Below are positions 63,195 through 64,000 of a stretch of 64,000 bases of DNA, piece after piece. The notes beneath the pieces were generated by a model. It saw only the letters and a program-made list of their open reading frames with translations, did not search any database and was not told the origin of the DNA. The translations under genes and the position numbers were made by a program. The stretch is from CAYXTW01 sp964452645 (lineage in GTDB: Bacteria; Zixibacteria; MSB-5A5; GN15; PGXB01). The DNA lies in assembly GCA_964452645.1 (NCBI GenBank), contig CAYVMO010000015.1:14440-78439 (forward strand), written 5' to 3'. Numbering within the stretch: position 1 is the stretch's first letter; each line of letters starts with the position of its first letter.

Positions 63195-63764
63195 TTAAGT
63201 TTTTAGCCAGTTTTCTAAATCTGTTTTCTGGTTCCCTACGGGTGTGCATACCCACCAATATACACCTCCGAATTCTATCGTCGGATATAGTCCTACATAT
63301 TCCGTCCCTTTCCAAGAACCAGAGGTTTCCTGAACCGGCAATATTGCAATATCCTTGGCCTCCTTCATCCCATCAGCATAACCCAACTCCCATGGAACCC
63401 ATTTTGATGCCCTCGCATTATCACTTGCAACCATAACGAATTTCTGACAAGATTTTATTTTTTCTCTTATTTTAAGCGCCGTATAAGAACTTGGAGGATC
63501 GTGAAGTTCAGGATCTCTGTGATCAATATATACACTTGAGCCGTTGATAGTTAAAAGCTGTTCAGCCATTTCAATCAATTCCCTATCATAATGGCTATGA
63601 GAAAGAAACACGACTACTTTCGCATATGATTTTGCATAAGCTTTCCCTTCAATGGCCTGCTTATAGTGGCCTTTGGTAAACTGTTGTAATATTTCTCTTG
63701 TCGTATATGCCAAAATGATAGCCCTTATTACATTCCTGCTTGCCTTGCAGCCTTTTCGACCCAT
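63195..63764 (-). CDS. TIR-domain protein
   Basis: 189 residues, or 172 if the TTG at 63713 is used; AAGG precedes that codon and it would avoid most of the 37-base overlap with the upstream gene. The TIR domain begins VVVFLSHSHYDRELIEMAEQLL, continues with SVYIDHRD and has the catalytic-glutamate motif SKWVPWELGYADG. TIR domains of this kind make or hydrolyse NAD-derived signals. It is likely co-transcribed with the ThsB-like gene upstream. Confidence 0.88.
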   Translation of the reverse strand: MGRKGCKASRNVIRAIILAYTTREILQQFTKGHYKQAIEGKAYAKSYAKVVVFLSHSHYDRELIEMAEQLLTINGSSVYIDHRDPELHDPPSSYTALKIREKIKSCQKFVMVASDNARASKWVPWELGYADGMKEAKDIAILPVQETSGSWKGTEYVGLYPTIEFGGVYWWVCTPVGNQKTDLENWLKT

Positions 63765-64000
63765 TTGCCGAAATTTTCATAACCTTTGTCTAATATCCAA
63801 TCATAAGTATCAATATAGTAGGATAGCGCCTCTCTTTTTCCATTTGCTATCACTTGAAAATTGTCAAATGGATTCTTACCCTTTAAGGAAATCCGCCCTT
63901 CGCTATTTTTCAGCTTATGAATATATATTCCTAAAATCCCGTGTCCCAGCTCTACGGATCTTTTTATTTCGTAGTTTACATATCTTCTAGAGTGTGTATT
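63728..64000 (-). CDS. Thoeris ThsB-like (MTH538) TIR protein, C-terminal part
   Basis: Minus-strand frame of 91 codons ending in TAA at 63728-63730 and open to the window end. It reads SRRYVNYEIKRSVELG, then GILGIYIHKLK and LKGKNPFDNF, the signature of the MTH538 TIR-like domain. The glutamate in VNYEI is in the position of the catalytic Glu. The tail YDWILDKGYENFGKWV is also like ThsB. ThsB proteins sense phage and make a cyclic ADP-ribose-type signal that turns on ThsA. The N-terminal half lies outside the window. Confidence 0.88.
   Translation of the reverse strand, partial: NTHSRRYVNYEIKRSVELGHGILGIYIHKLKNSEGRISLKGKNPFDNFQVIANGKREALSYYIDTYDWILDKGYENFGKWVEKAARQAGM

Noticed and set aside
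63931..63952. AATCCCGTGTCCCAGCT resembles the tRNA-Gln 3' end AATCCCTGTCTCCCAGCT, possible attachment site
   Set aside because: It contains an indel, lies inside the well-supported ThsB-like coding frame and its match is short. The true right attachment site is expected beyond the window.

Overview
The window looks like a chromosomal segment of an uncultured Gram-negative bacterium of the FCB/Zixibacteria type. This placement is inference. It rests on secreted proteins carrying dockerin-like repeats of the form DxNxDGxxNIFD, a gingipain-type C25 peptidase, outer-membrane barrels, lipoproteins and a TonB-dependent receptor, heptose activation genes, a GH57 branching enzyme, a formiminotransferase-cyclodeaminase fusion and an AmmeMemoRadiSam locus. 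No rRNA or ribosomal protein gene is present to settle the taxonomy.

Bases 1-9250 (all minus strand) hold the start of a prolyl oligopeptidase, three exported dockerin-repeat proteins including a C25 cysteine peptidase, and an acyl-CoA dehydrogenase. Bases 9470-9990 (plus strand) hold two tiny genes, each 29 codons, that share the motif GISQGGQ at identical positions. The first has a promoter, a long structured leader, a strong ribosome binding site and a strong terminator. They run towards a minus-strand block: DUF3467, GH57 branching enzyme, GAF/PAS histidine kinase and a Ser/Thr kinase with TPRs. From 17.2 to 19.6 kb the heptose kinase and heptose adenylyltransferase genes are split by a REP-associated tyrosine transposase (RAYT) and its GTAG-type palindromes. 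Related palindromes recur at 19.6, 30.9-31.1, 32.4-32.6 and 36.3-36.6 kb. Then come pyrE-acpS, a 6S-like RNA candidate, a hypothetical gene, and nrdJ-thyX with a candidate pair of NrdR boxes upstream.

Bases 25.4-29.1 kb (plus) encode a partner-switching module (STAS antagonist, RsbW-type kinase, SpoIIE-type phosphatase with a membrane sensor) and a Nudix hydrolase. Next are a beta-helix plus beta-barrel outer-membrane protein, a K+-dependent membrane pyrophosphatase and a CreD-like protein. From 48.2 down to 36.65 kb eleven minus-strand genes overlap or nearly touch: manC, SPOR lipoprotein, tsaC, YwlE-type phosphatase, DUF3108, deoxyhypusine-synthase-like, FTCD, PHP, metalloprotease, ECF S-component and TonB receptor. 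From 49.8 to 54.8 kb there is a Memo-AMMECR1 fusion, divergent from DUF362, radical SAM, spermidine-synthase-like and thiN genes.

At 54,972 a tRNA-Gln(CTG) is followed by a tyrosine recombinase, and the sequence becomes strikingly AT-rich to the window end. This island is a defence-type cargo: a TPR-CHAT caspase-like protein with a small membrane protein beside it, a copy of the integrase 3' end, a SIR2-TPR protein, an exported protein resembling a proteasome beta subunit whose predicted signal-peptide cleavage would expose an N-terminal Thr, a TIR-domain protein, and the C-terminal part of a Thoeris ThsB-like TIR protein cut by the window end. The strongest candidates for undescribed biology are the twin GISQGGQ peptides and the SIR2-TPR / TIR / TIR / exported Ntn-hydrolase cluster.
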